From DSVQ01 sp964484765 (lineage in GTDB: Bacteria; Planctomycetota; Planctomycetia; Planctomycetales; Planctomycetaceae): a DNA stretch of 64,000 nt. This document shows, piece after piece, positions 8,925 to 17,934 of this stretch. The number at the start of each line of letters is the position of its first letter. The stretch's first letter is position 1. The notes beneath the pieces are model-generated. The model worked only from the letters and a program-made list of their open reading frames with translations. It had not been told where the DNA came from and made no database searches. The stretch is from the NCBI GenBank assembly GCA_964484765.1, contig CAZAGI010000030.1:1-64000 (forward strand). Direction: 5' to 3'. The translations under genes and the position numbers were made by a program.

Positions 8925-9548
8925 ATGCGGTCGCGACTTTACGTTCTTGGTATCACTGTAATCAGTCTTTTATCTTTGACGACACCCACGTTCGCACTGG
9001 TCATTGCCGGGCCGGTTAATCCCGGTCAAATCGTACTGGGACACGGTTGGCCGGAAGAAGAAGCCTTTCGTGAATTGCTGAAACTGCAACCGTCGGTCGG
9101 CGGGCACTTCATCGACGCGCCGACGTGGTGGGACGGTCATTTCGCCGTGACGTATCTGTATTGCGGCCGGGAAGTCACTGTCCAGCGGATGATTAACGAA
9201 CTGAACCGCCTGAAACTGCCGAACACAACGGTCATGATTGTTGAGGATGAAGGTTTCGAATGGCCGAATAACTTCATGGGCACCAAAGAAGCGGTGGCGT
9301 TCGACTGGAATGTCACGTTCAGTGAAACTCGGGCCGTCCGTGCTGACCGGGAAGTCTTGCCGGGGATGAACGCCCGGCAGATTCGCATGACGATCTACCT
9401 TGGTGACCGGCTCCAGCGTCAGAAACTTCGTATTCCCGAATGGATGCAACCGAAATTAGTTGTGGTCGAAGGCAGTCCGAAGCCGGACACGGAGTACGGC
9501 CCCGTCAGTGCGTTCCAAGCGATTGCCCGCGCCGCGCGTGAAGATTGA
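8925..9548 (+). CDS. Exported hypothetical protein
   Basis: A 207-residue protein starting after AGGAG, with a signal peptide (LYVLGITVISLLSLTTPTFA). The mature part has mixed alpha/beta character with acidic and aromatic residues, including VMIVEDEGFEWPNNFMG; no family is recognised. Its TGA overlaps the longest possible ruvC frame by four bases, and the preferred ruvC start lies 21 nt beyond, so the two are probably co-transcribed. Confidence 0.65.
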   Translation: MRSRLYVLGITVISLLSLTTPTFALVIAGPVNPGQIVLGHGWPEEEAFRELLKLQPSVGGHFIDAPTWWDGHFAVTYLYCGREVTVQRMINELNRLKLPNTTVMIVEDEGFEWPNNFMGTKEAVAFDWNVTFSETRAVRADREVLPGMNARQIRMTIYLGDRLQRQKLRIPEWMQPKLVVVEGSPKPDTEYGPVSAFQAIARAARED

Positions 9549-9568
9549 CATCAACAGAAATTCCACGG

Positions 9569-10072
9569 ATGGGTGAACTTACACTCGGAATTGACCCCGG
9601 CCTCAACCGCACTGGTTATGCGGTGATGGAACGCACACCGGGCGGACCGGTGTTGCGTGAAGGGGGTGTGATTCGTTCGACGCAGGGGAAAACGCTTGCT
9701 GAGCGCGTGTTCGAGATTGCCAGCGGCGTGCGCGAAGTGATTGTCGAATTCCGGCCGAGCACGCTGGCGATCGAACTGATCTTTTCACACGGTCAGTTTC
9801 CTAAAACGGCAGTGCTGATGTCTCACGCGCGCGGCGCAATTCTGTTCGTCGCGCGCGACCACGCTTTGCCCGTCGTGCATTACACACCGACGCAGATCAA
9901 ACGGCTGCTCACCGGCAGCGGGAAAGCGTCGAAAGAACAGATGCAGCACGCGATCAAACACGAACTGCGGCTGCCGACGATTCTCGAGCCCAACGATGTC
10001 GCCGACGCCGCCGCAGTCGCGCTGTGCCACCACTACGTGTCACGCAACCCGCTGTCGTCACTTGCCGACTGA
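9569..10072 (+). CDS. ruvC: Crossover junction endodeoxyribonuclease RuvC
   Basis: A 167-residue resolvase that cuts Holliday junctions symmetrically during recombinational repair, working with the RuvAB motor. The four catalytic acids are visible: Asp9 (GIDPGLNRTG), Glu69 (LAIELIF), and Asp143 and Asp146 (NDVADAAAVALCHH). The start at 9569 gives the usual family N-terminus; the open frame extends to a TTG at 9545. ruvA follows after one intervening gene. ruvB is not in the window. Confidence 0.96.
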   Translation: MGELTLGIDPGLNRTGYAVMERTPGGPVLREGGVIRSTQGKTLAERVFEIASGVREVIVEFRPSTLAIELIFSHGQFPKTAVLMSHARGAILFVARDHALPVVHYTPTQIKRLLTGSGKASKEQMQHAIKHELRLPTILEPNDVADAAAVALCHHYVSRNPLSSLAD

Positions 10073-10125
10073 GAGTCGATCGACGCAACGATCCGGTAAA
10101 CCGCACCCTGATATTTGAGTCACTG

Positions 10126-10758
10126 ATGTCGCACGTCGTCTTGCTTGGCGATTCGATTTTGGATAACGGAGCTTATGTTTCGGGCGGATCGCCGGTCATT
10201 GAACAGCTTCAATCTCGATTACCACGAGAGTGGAAAGCGACACTGTTGGCCCGTGACGGTGCAATTGCAACCACCGTCCTGAATCAACTGCAACGAATGC
10301 CCGCCGACACATCGCACCTCGTTTTGAGTGCCGGTGGCAATGATGCGTTGGAGAGTTCATCCATGCTGAATTCGCCTGAATCCATCAGCGGCCTCTCCAT
10401 GCTGAAAGCGCTAACCGAGGCACAACAGCAATTCCAGCAATGCTATTCTGAGTTGATCCGAACGATTCAACGCCTTCGAATACCCGCCGTCGGTTGCACG
10501 ATTTACGAGGCGGTTCCGGGACTGCAACCTGTCGAAAGAATGGCGCTGTCCCTGTTCAACGACATCATCGTCCGGGAGTTGCACGCGGCAAGATTTGCAA
10601 TACTTGACCTTCGCGCCATCTGCACAGACAAACGTGATTATTCTTCCGTATCACCCATCGAGCCATCAGAGATTGGTGGCTCAAAAATCGCCCGGCAGAT
10701 TCATTCGATCGTCCTCAGCCACGATTGGACACGCGGGCAAAGCACGTTGTATCCGTAG
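10126..10758 (+). CDS. SGNH/GDSL-type hydrolase
   Basis: A 210-residue protein with the block I motif VVLLGDSILDNGAYV (GDS serine nucleophile) at the N-terminus and the block III motif VLSAGGNDAL, both typical of SGNH esterases and lipases. The C-terminal Asp/His pair is less certain. No signal peptide is seen, so the protein is probably cytoplasmic. It sits between ruvC and ruvA, but nothing links it to recombination. Confidence 0.8.
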   Translation: MSHVVLLGDSILDNGAYVSGGSPVIEQLQSRLPREWKATLLARDGAIATTVLNQLQRMPADTSHLVLSAGGNDALESSSMLNSPESISGLSMLKALTEAQQQFQQCYSELIRTIQRLRIPAVGCTIYEAVPGLQPVERMALSLFNDIIVRELHAARFAILDLRAICTDKRDYSSVSPIEPSEIGGSKIARQIHSIVLSHDWTRGQSTLYP

Positions 10759-10881
10759 CTGTGATTGCCTGGTCGACTGAGTCGCTCCATCGCACCACGG
10801 GACGGCTTTACCGACTACTCTGACCGAACCAATCGGGCTACCATATCGCCGCGACCGCAAAACAGGCGAAAGGATTCCCGT

Positions 10882-11505
10882 GTGATTACTCGCATTACTG
10901 GCACGTTGGTTAGGCTCGGCGAGGGGGAAGCCCGTATTAATGTCGGGGCGTTCGAGTACGAAGTCTACGTGCCGGAGTTCGTCCGCCGTCAACTGCAAGC
11001 GCAGATGGGACAAGAGGTCTCACTGAAGACCATCCAATACATTGAAGGGAACCCGCAGCAGGGACGGCTCACGCCGCGGCTGGTGGGATTCCTCAGTGAA
11101 GCCGAGCAGGAGTTTTTTGAACTCGTCTGTTCCGTCGATGGCATGGGCGTGAAAAAGACGCTGCGGTCGATGGTCCGCCCGGTCCGCGAAGTCGCCGACG
11201 CGATTGAACAGCAGAACGTCAAAGAGTTAAGCTTGCTGCCCGGTATTGGCCCGGCGATGAGTGAACGCATCATCGCCAAACTTCGCCGCAAGATGACAAA
11301 GTTCGCGCTGATGGTCGCCAGAGACTTCCCCGAAACACCGACGGCCGATCGGTCAGTCCTCAGCGATGCCTTCGAGGCGTTGCTCAGCTTGGGCTATAAC
11401 GCCGTGGAAGCGCGTGAAAAGCTCGATGCCGTCGGGCGATCCAAGCAGAAATTCAAATCCGTGGAGGATGTCATTCTCGCCATCTACCAGCAGGAGCGTG
11501 GTTGA
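10882..11505 (+). CDS. ruvA: Holliday junction branch migration protein RuvA
   Basis: A 207-residue protein starting at GTG after AAGGA. It begins VITRITGTLVRLGEGEARIN, the OB-fold domain I, then has two helix-hairpin-helix motifs (VDGMGVKKTLRSMV and LSLLPGIGPAMSERIIAKL) and the C-terminal UBA-like domain III (VLSDAFEALLSLGYNAVEAREKL). RuvA tetramers bind four-way junctions and recruit the RuvB motor. The first HhH, where many RuvAs have xGxGPK, reads DGMGVKK, a mild divergence seen in planctomycetes. Confidence 0.92.
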   Translation: MITRITGTLVRLGEGEARINVGAFEYEVYVPEFVRRQLQAQMGQEVSLKTIQYIEGNPQQGRLTPRLVGFLSEAEQEFFELVCSVDGMGVKKTLRSMVRPVREVADAIEQQNVKELSLLPGIGPAMSERIIAKLRRKMTKFALMVARDFPETPTADRSVLSDAFEALLSLGYNAVEAREKLDAVGRSKQKFKSVEDVILAIYQQERG

Positions 11506-11725
11506 ATTTCCACGGGTCCGGGACTGGCCGTTTTTGCCGGTGTCGACCGATCAACCGTTGCGGACCGCAGCCGTGGTACCACCGTTCCGATCAGCCTTCG
11601 CGGAATTCTCGTTAAGTTCTCACCGGGAAAAGGTCGATCTTGAGTTTACTGCGCGGTTTGTCGCGCGTTGGGGAAGCGCTCGGAGGCGTTTCCGAGGAAC
11701 GTGGTCCATGCACCAGGGATGGGCG

Positions 11726-11947
11726 ATGCGGCACCGTTTGCGTCTTTTCACGGGCGACGAAGCCGATGTGCTTCCGATGCCCGCGCCCCAGGTTACGGTC
11801 AAGTTGGGAGACATTTCGCGGGCCTTGGTGGAAGCCAATCGCCGCAGCCGAACCTGGCTCGAAGACTTCGCCGACGACGAAATCAAAGTCTCCGCCGATC
11901 TCTATGAAGTCATCTGCACTTACATGAGATTGCGGCCCGGCGCTTAG
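11726..11947 (+). CDS. Small conserved hypothetical protein
   Basis: A 73-residue protein (MRHRLRLFTGDEADVLPMP) with AGGGATGGG just upstream. It ends SADLYEVICTYMRLRPGA. I recall similar short proteins in other planctomycetes with the same RTWLEDFADDEIKVSADLYE block, so it is probably a conserved lineage-specific gene; function unknown. A second in-frame ATG at 11708 is possible. A strong terminator follows 31 bases after the stop. Confidence 0.7.
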   Translation: MRHRLRLFTGDEADVLPMPAPQVTVKLGDISRALVEANRRSRTWLEDFADDEIKVSADLYEVICTYMRLRPGA

Positions 11948-11978
11948 CTTTCGACCAGCAACGAACAGAACTCCTCGA

Positions 11979-12018
11979 CGCCCGGCATTTTGCGGAATGC
12001 CGGGCGTTATTGTTTTTT
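11979..12018 (+). terminator. Rho-independent terminator
   Basis: An 11-bp perfect stem, CGCCCGGCATT paired with AATGCCGGGCG around a 6-nt loop (TTGCGG), is followed by the T-rich run TTATTGTTTTTT. It ends the ruvC-ruvA-small gene run. Confidence 0.88.
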
Positions 12019-12074
12019 CCGTCACCGCGCGGCGATAGACTCGGCCGATGGCTTTCCTACCGCGGGGTGTAACG

Positions 12075-13418
12075 ATGCCGGAGACATCATTGCGTGACGA
12101 TGCGCTGGCAATCTGGCACGCGGGCGTCGCCGCAGTGGCGTCCGACCGCCTCGTCCTGCGGGCCATTCGTCGTGAGGGGAACACGCTGCATGTCTGCGGG
12201 TACACGCTTTCGCTATGCGATCTCGACCGCGTCCTGGTGATCGGCGGCGGCAAAGCGGGAACCGGAATGGCCGCGGGACTGGAAGCCGCGCTGGGCGACG
12301 ACCTCGTGGCGACAAAGCTGTACGGCCTCGTGAATGTCCCGGCCGATTGCGTTCGGCCCTTGCAGAAAATCGTCACGCATCCAGGCCGACCAGCGGGAGT
12401 CAACGAACCCACGACCGACGGCGTGGACGGTGTGAATGAGATGCTGCAGCTCGTGGCATCGATGACGCCGCGCGATCTGCTGTTGATTCTGCTCTCCGGC
12501 GGCGGCAGCGCCCTGTTGCCAGCTCCTGTGGAGGGCATCACGCTGGACGACAAGCGCCGTGTAACTCGGTTATTGATGTCACGCAGCGCCCCGATTGAAG
12601 ATCTCAACACGGTTCGCAGTGCTCTTTCGCGATTCAAAGGCGGCCAACTTGCTCGATCGATTCCCGCCGGACAGGCCATGGCGCTGATTATCTCCGACGT
12701 CGTCGGCGACCCGCTCGACATCATCGCCTCCGGTCCGACGGTCGGGTCACCACCTTCGCACGCGCGCGCGCTGGAGATTTTGCGCCGGTATGTTCGAGAC
12801 GACGAACTCCCGCCGCGCGTGTTGACCTTGCTGCAAACCCCCGCCGAGCACAATGCGAGTTCACGAACCCAAGTCAACGTGATCAATTGCCTGATTGGCA
12901 ACAATGCGACGGCACTCGAAGCTGCCCGGGCGGAAGCCGAACGGCGGGGTTATGCGATCGCCGGAATGGAAACCAATCTCCGCGGTGTCGCGCGCCAGGT
13001 CGGTGTGACCCTTGCCGAGCGTTGTCTGGCCGAGCGCGATCGCCCGACAACTTCACGCGGCTGGTGCTGGCTGAGCGGTGGTGAACCCGTGGTGGAACTC
13101 GCCCCGTGCGATCATCCGCGTCGTGGCGGCCGCAATCAGGAAGTCGCTGTTGCCGCACTCCAACGCTGGTGGGACGAAGACCTCGCGCGGATGGTGCTGG
13201 TTTCCGGCGGCACCGACGGTGAAGACGGGCCGACCGACGCCGCGGGCGGTATCGCTGACGCCGCCGTCCGTGAGGCCGCCATCGCACACGGACTACGTCC
13301 GGCTGAGTTCCTGGCGATCAGCAACACGTACCCGTTTCTGCAGCAAACCGGAGGCCTGATTCAAACCGGGCCGACGCACACCAATGTCATGGACGTCCGC
13401 GTGATGTTAGCACGTTGA
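12075..13418 (+). CDS. Glycerate 2-kinase (MOFRL/GckA-TtuD family)
   Basis: A 447-residue enzyme of the DUF4147-MOFRL family, which phosphorylates D-glycerate to 2-phosphoglycerate. Recognisable blocks are VLVIGGGKAGTGMAAGLEAA (N-terminal Rossmann), LILLSGGGSALLPAP (phosphate-binding glycine loop), DLNTVRSALSRFKGGQLA, ISDVVGDPLDIIASGPT, and the C-terminal MOFRL part with VSGGTDGEDGPTDAAGG. The start at 12075 gives the usual spacing; 12048 is in frame. It lies just after a terminator, so it likely has its own promoter. Confidence 0.92.
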   Translation: MPETSLRDDALAIWHAGVAAVASDRLVLRAIRREGNTLHVCGYTLSLCDLDRVLVIGGGKAGTGMAAGLEAALGDDLVATKLYGLVNVPADCVRPLQKIVTHPGRPAGVNEPTTDGVDGVNEMLQLVASMTPRDLLLILLSGGGSALLPAPVEGITLDDKRRVTRLLMSRSAPIEDLNTVRSALSRFKGGQLARSIPAGQAMALIISDVVGDPLDIIASGPTVGSPPSHARALEILRRYVRDDELPPRVLTLLQTPAEHNASSRTQVNVINCLIGNNATALEAARAEAERRGYAIAGMETNLRGVARQVGVTLAERCLAERDRPTTSRGWCWLSGGEPVVELAPCDHPRRGGRNQEVAVAALQRWWDEDLARMVLVSGGTDGEDGPTDAAGGIADAAVREAAIAHGLRPAEFLAISNTYPFLQQTGGLIQTGPTHTNVMDVRVMLAR

Positions 13419-13430
13419 CGGTTATCGCCT

Positions 13431-14360
13431 TCAAGCCGCGCGGCGTTGCTGGCCCAGAAAATGCAGCGGAATCGCGTGGCTCTGACGCGAAACGGTCAGC
13501 GAATCCTGCAACGCTTCCAGCGAACAACCCGCGCGATAGGCAAGCTGAATCGACACCGTATCGCCGACGGCGACATCGAGTGGTTTCGGCAGCGGCAGAA
13601 TCAGTTGATTCATCATCCATTGCACGGCCCGCTGCTGGCTCAGTTCGAAGGCCAGCAGATTGTTCGTGATCAGGCTGATCGCATTGAAACAGCCGCGACG
13701 GTCCATCGTCAGCGCCACATCCACCTGAAACTCCAACGGGATTGTCGCACCGTATTCAATCGTGCTGTAAAGATGCGGCACCGACAGCCAGCGGCCCTCC
13801 ATGTGCGGTCCGGTGGGTTCGAACAGCGGCACCGCGGCGGTATAGCCACTGAAACAGAAGTCCTGCTCGATCGGCTGCAACGCCAGCAGCGACGTATCGG
13901 GAATGAAGCGAGGCAGCTTCGGTCCGAACTTCTGTCGGTACCGCTGCTGAAAGTCACAAAGAATCTCCAGTTGTTTCTCGCGAACCATGCCAACATGCAG
14001 CATCTCACAGATCACTACATCCACCGGTTCGGGCGGCAGGTACGTCATCGCATCGGCGTGGACCACCTGTACGCGATCACCGTGGCTGTTCTTCGCCAGG
14101 AACGAACTCGCCGCGCGGACCAGCGCAGGGTTGCGTTCCACGCACCACACCTGCCGCGCGCGTTGTGCGGCAAACCACGACAGCACGCCGGTACCGCCGC
14201 CGAGTTCGAGCACCGTGCCGCCGAGGGGAACCGTCAACGCGATGGCTTCACGAAACGGCTGCATCCGCGACTCGTCCCGCAGCATGTTGAAATGGTAATG
14301 GAGAGGGATGTATTGCCCCAGCAGCAATTCCTCGGGCACATCGTCGAATGAGGTTGTCAC
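13431..14360 (-). CDS. Protein arginine methyltransferase-like SAM methyltransferase
   Basis: A 309-residue protein. It has a SAM-binding motif (TVLELGGGTGVLSWFAAQRA), the acidic ribose-binding residue (VWCVERN), and VVICEMLHVGMVREKQ at the place of the double-E loop of PRMT enzymes, with only one of the two glutamates in the usual SExMG pattern. The C-terminal half is a beta-barrel-like region. By layout it belongs with type I PRMT-like enzymes, but the changed loop leaves arginine methylation unproven. It is convergent with glycerate kinase, with only 12 bases between stops and no clear terminator. Confidence 0.72.
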   Translation of the reverse strand: MTTSFDDVPEELLLGQYIPLHYHFNMLRDESRMQPFREAIALTVPLGGTVLELGGGTGVLSWFAAQRARQVWCVERNPALVRAASSFLAKNSHGDRVQVVHADAMTYLPPEPVDVVICEMLHVGMVREKQLEILCDFQQRYRQKFGPKLPRFIPDTSLLALQPIEQDFCFSGYTAAVPLFEPTGPHMEGRWLSVPHLYSTIEYGATIPLEFQVDVALTMDRRGCFNAISLITNNLLAFELSQQRAVQWMMNQLILPLPKPLDVAVGDTVSIQLAYRAGCSLEALQDSLTVSRQSHAIPLHFLGQQRRAA

Positions 14361-14470
14361 GCCGCGCTCGCCTCCAGAACTCTCGGACCGCGACCGGCCA
14401 CGCGGTCCATCGGCCGCGGGATGCTATGCGAAGGGAAAGAACCTCACAAGAGCGGGATGTGCAACCGGTA

Positions 14471-16993
14471 CTACGGCGTTGCGTCGGCGATCTCTTCCAT
14501 CGGCATGATGCGACACCGCGGAAGCTTTTCCCGCAGGCGCTGCAGGGCCTCGGGCGACAGACCAGCATCCGTGACATCCAGTTGCTGCAGCCGCGTTAAG
14601 CCGCTCAGCGTCACCACAACGTCGTCATTCAACGGCAACCCGGTCAGGTCCAGCCCCCGCAAGTTCGGCATAGCTTTCAACGGTTCCAACCCAGTGACCG
14701 TCACTTTCGTCTTGCCGATCCGCAACCCCTGCACCGCCGACCGTTCGGCGAGCGCCTGGAGGCCCGCGTCGTTGAAATCAGACTCGATCACACTGAGCAT
14801 CACAACCTGTTCCAGATCCGCCAACGTGTCCCACCCGGTCGCCCCCCATTGAACCTTGGTCAATTCCAGCATCCGGACAGACTCAAACTTTTGAAGCTGT
14901 GCGAGACACGCCGGCGTGAGCGCCGAATCAATCAATCGCAACACGCGCAACGAACGAAGCGGTTTGAGGTGCTGCATGGCCTCATCGGTGACGGACGCCC
15001 CGCCGAGTTCCAATTGTTGGAGCGACATCAATTCACCAATCGCTTGCACGGCACCGGGAGGAAACGTTCCTGAAAGTTGCAAATGCGTGAGCGACGTGAG
15101 CTTTCCCAGCGATTGAGCAGCCGCGTCATCGAGTTCGACGTCATGCAGATCGATCCAGCGCACCTCGGTCTTTTCGGCCAGCGCATCGAACACCCGGGCC
15201 GTGAACGGCAGTTTGTTTGCTCCGAGCGAATTCAGGTCCGTGAGCGCCGCGAGTTCCAGTAAACCCGTTTCCGTGACCGCGGTCTCCGAAAGATCGAGGC
15301 CTTGCAAATGCGACAACTCGGCGATGTTCCTCAAGGCCGCATCATCAATTTTCGTACGCGCGAGATTGAGAATGCGGAAGTTTGCGAGTTCGCTCAACTC
15401 ACCCAGCGTGCTGCCGGTGATCGCGGTTCCTTCCAGGTTGAGCGACTGAAGCTTGCGCACATTCTTCAATGCCGAAATGGCTGCATCGTCCACGGGACAT
15501 TTTGTGAGAATCAAGACTTTGAATTCCGGCATTTTCACAAGTTGCGCAAACTCCGCCCCCGTCACAGAGGTCTCGCCGACATCCAGGAACTCTATCGTTT
15601 CCAGCGCAGGCAACTGCAGGAAGGCCTGATCGGTAATGTTCGTGGCGACCAGATTCACCATGGACAAATATCCAAAACCTTCCGCATTGACCGTAGCGAG
15701 TTTTTCCAGATCCGCGTCTTCAATCGGACGATGGCTGAGATTCACCGCCCAGGCCGGACCAACGGCGACACCGGGCACCACGGAAATCTGTCCACCCAGT
15801 TTTTCCACTTCCGGAAAACGCGGACGTTCCAGCGGATCGCCAAAAGCACCACCGGAATCCGAAATGTCGACGGTTCCCAACCGTGGCAGATCGCGCCGCA
15901 AAGCTGCCGCACCCTTCCGCGTCACTTTGGTGCCATCCAGGAAGAGCGACTTCAACGACTTCACCGTTTTCAACGCCGACAAACCGTCATCGGTGACTTG
16001 CGTGTTCGCGAGCGTCAGGGTTTCCAGCCGCGACAACCGGGCACAATGCGGCAGCGCGGCGTCGGTCAGCTTCGAGCATTCACTGAGGCCAAGCCATTCC
16101 AAGTTCTCCAGCATCGACAACGCAGACACACCCGCATCGGTCAGCGGGTTGCCCTCCAGCCCGAGATGTTTCAACGTGGTAAACTGACCAATCGCCGCCA
16201 GTGCCGCGTCGTCGATCTGACAATGATCGAGCGTCAACCGTTCGAGCTTCGAGAGCGACGCCAGTTGCGCGATCCCGTCGGCGGTGAATCCGGCGCCGTT
16301 GATGTCGAGCGATGTCAAGTTCGACAGCTGCGCGAGATGCGCCAATGCCGCGTCGGTCAGCGGCTGTTTTGCCTCACGTCCTTCCGGAACGTTGGGCCGC
16401 GGCCGGGGCGCACCCCCGGGACCGGAGATCAGCGAAAATGATCCGTCACTGCTGGTGCCAAGATTGAGGCTGGTCAGCCGCTTCCAGTCCACGAGACTGC
16501 CGATCCCCTCGTCGGTGACCTGTGTCGCCCGAAGGTCGAGCCATTCCACGTTCGGCAACTGCGACAGTGCTTGCAGTCCGGAATCTGAAATGACCGTTCC
16601 CTGCAGTTCGATGTGCCGCAAGCGCTGGAGTGAGCTGAGCACTTTCAAACCGGCATCGGTGATGTTGCTCCCGGTCAGATCCAACATCTCCAGATGCGGG
16701 CACGCAGCGGCCGCGGTCAGCGCTTCATCACCAACGGGAAGACCTCTCCCGGTGATTTGAAGAATATGCCCTCGATCATCCCGTTCGACGCTGATCCCCA
16801 GCGCTTCGAGTGTCTGCGCGGCCGTGGATTCATCGAGTGAGGTCGCGGCAGTTGTGGTGAGGGCGGGCTTGTCCTCTGCGACAGCGACCGATGCGGGTTT
16901 CGCCGACGGCTGGGGTGGTGACGCGGAAGGCGTAGACGCCTGGCACCCACACGCCACCAGCAGCCAATACAGCCCACATGACCGCATGCGCAT
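14471..16993 (-). CDS. Large leucine-rich-repeat lipoprotein
   Basis: An 840-residue protein. The signal peptide MRMRSCGLYWLLVACGC has a lipobox (LVAC or ACGC), followed by a Ser/Pro/Ala-rich linker to about residue 55. The rest is some two dozen leucine-rich repeats of about 24 residues with the consensus LxxLxxLxLxxTxITDxGL, the cysteine-containing/RI-like type common in planctomycete surface proteins. Expected location is the outer face of a membrane, as a protein-binding scaffold. It is the last host gene before the attachment site. Confidence 0.9.
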   Translation of the reverse strand: MRMRSCGLYWLLVACGCQASTPSASPPQPSAKPASVAVAEDKPALTTTAATSLDESTAAQTLEALGISVERDDRGHILQITGRGLPVGDEALTAAAACPHLEMLDLTGSNITDAGLKVLSSLQRLRHIELQGTVISDSGLQALSQLPNVEWLDLRATQVTDEGIGSLVDWKRLTSLNLGTSSDGSFSLISGPGGAPRPRPNVPEGREAKQPLTDAALAHLAQLSNLTSLDINGAGFTADGIAQLASLSKLERLTLDHCQIDDAALAAIGQFTTLKHLGLEGNPLTDAGVSALSMLENLEWLGLSECSKLTDAALPHCARLSRLETLTLANTQVTDDGLSALKTVKSLKSLFLDGTKVTRKGAAALRRDLPRLGTVDISDSGGAFGDPLERPRFPEVEKLGGQISVVPGVAVGPAWAVNLSHRPIEDADLEKLATVNAEGFGYLSMVNLVATNITDQAFLQLPALETIEFLDVGETSVTGAEFAQLVKMPEFKVLILTKCPVDDAAISALKNVRKLQSLNLEGTAITGSTLGELSELANFRILNLARTKIDDAALRNIAELSHLQGLDLSETAVTETGLLELAALTDLNSLGANKLPFTARVFDALAEKTEVRWIDLHDVELDDAAAQSLGKLTSLTHLQLSGTFPPGAVQAIGELMSLQQLELGGASVTDEAMQHLKPLRSLRVLRLIDSALTPACLAQLQKFESVRMLELTKVQWGATGWDTLADLEQVVMLSVIESDFNDAGLQALAERSAVQGLRIGKTKVTVTGLEPLKAMPNLRGLDLTGLPLNDDVVVTLSGLTRLQQLDVTDAGLSPEALQRLREKLPRCRIMPMEEIADATP

Positions 16994-17195
16994 AATGATC
17001 GCTCCGTTGACGATTCAGGCGTCAAAGCCTCGCGAGAAACCGCAAGCGCAGCATTCCATCGCCGGGGAGACACGACGTCACGACGCCTGAAAGAACAGAC
17101 TCGCGACCGGAACAGGAGGATGAGCAGAATGAGAGGCGGCGGACGAATGTCCGCAAGAGAACCGAACCAGCCAGATCAGATTGAAGGGACTGAAA

Positions 17196-17236
17196 AGCGG
17201 GTGAAGGGAATCGAACCCTCGCCTAAAGCTTGGGAA
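17196..17236 (-). repeat. Attachment site: 3' part of tRNA-Gly(CCC)
   Basis: Read on the reverse strand this gives the anticodon loop TTCCCAA (anticodon CCC), the 3' anticodon-stem strand, a 4-nt variable loop, a perfect T-arm with loop TTCGATT, and the acceptor strand CACCCGC plus discriminator. The 5' half is missing: the next bases do not pair with the anticodon stem. This is what remains downstream of a tRNA 3' end after integration; the intact tRNA-Gly should lie at the far end of the element. The flanking stretch 16994-17374 holds no other feature I can support. Confidence 0.8.
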
Positions 17237-17374
17237 TTGGACCAAACAGTATCCCGCGAACTCGCGTAACTGACGACATGAAAACCATTTAGCGTCGCGT
17301 CGATCAATAGAACAAAACTGGAACTTTGGATCACTTTCCGTCGGGGTTTCCGCTCGCTGATACGGACGGTCGTA

Positions 17375-17617
17375 TCAAACAATTCCGCGGGAAAATTCTT
17401 CGCGTGCAATCTCTCCGTGACACGCTTTGAGAAAGTCGTTGATGAGATCGGTTCCACGGTCAAATCGCGTTGCTCCGTCGATGTCGATGACCGTCAATTC
17501 CATTTTTGCAGCGGCCGAACTAAGCAGATCCATCCTGGCAGCCATTGCTCGCAACAGTTCCGCCCTAGATTTCAGGGTTTCTGGAGATTCGATGCCTTTG
17601 CGTTTTCCGTTGTTCAT
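17375..17617 (-). CDS. Hypothetical prophage protein, paralogue A
   Basis: An 80-residue protein starting MNNGKRKGIESPETLKSRAE. Its C-terminal half has DIDGATRFDRGTDLINDF followed by CHGEIAREEF, which lines up with the neighbour at 17628 (DIDGGTKFDRGLALVNAF, CSREIGRNLF). The two are thus a tandem duplicate. A helical N-terminal part precedes the shared block. They are the only prophage genes in view on the reverse strand, next to the attachment site, where lysogeny or moron genes are usual. Family and function not recognised. Confidence 0.65.
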   Translation of the reverse strand: MNNGKRKGIESPETLKSRAELLRAMAARMDLLSSAAAKMELTVIDIDGATRFDRGTDLINDFLKACHGEIAREEFSRGIV

Positions 17618-17627
17618 GGTGTCATTC

Positions 17628-17903
17628 TCACTTCTTTGGGCGCAGGAATAGGTTTCGTCCGATTTCGCGAGAACAATTGTCGAAGAAGGCGTTGACTAGC
17701 GCGAGGCCGCGGTCAAACTTTGTTCCGCCATCAATATCAATCGACGCGATGCTGTTCTGTTTCATCGCTAAGGCCGCGTTCGCGAAGCGAGCGGCTAACG
17801 CTTTCAACTGCTCTTCTCGCTCTTTCAGGGTGTCGTGAGTCAATTGAACCTTCCTAGTGCCGCCCGGCTCCTCTTCGACTTCTGTTAAAACTTTCTTTCC
17901 CAC
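17628..17903 (-). CDS. Hypothetical prophage protein, paralogue B
   Basis: A 91-residue protein with a charged N-terminus (MGKKVLTEVEEEPGGTRKVQ), a helix (LKEREEQLKALAARFANAAL) and the IDIDGGTKFDRG block shared with the downstream paralogue ten bases away. It is divergent from the DUF1580 gene, and the 158-bp gap between them holds repeated GTTACG motifs that could be operators. The shared conserved block with alternating acidic and glycine residues suggests a binding site, but no fold is recognised. Confidence 0.65.
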   Translation of the reverse strand: MGKKVLTEVEEEPGGTRKVQLTHDTLKEREEQLKALAARFANAALAMKQNSIASIDIDGGTKFDRGLALVNAFFDNCSREIGRNLFLRPKK

Positions 17904-17934
17904 AACGGCTCTCCGGAACGGATGTTACGCCAAT

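Noticed and set aside
15302..16441. 379-codon forward frame opposite the LRR gene
   Set aside because: The repetitive QR-rich composition mirrors the leucine repeats of the real gene.
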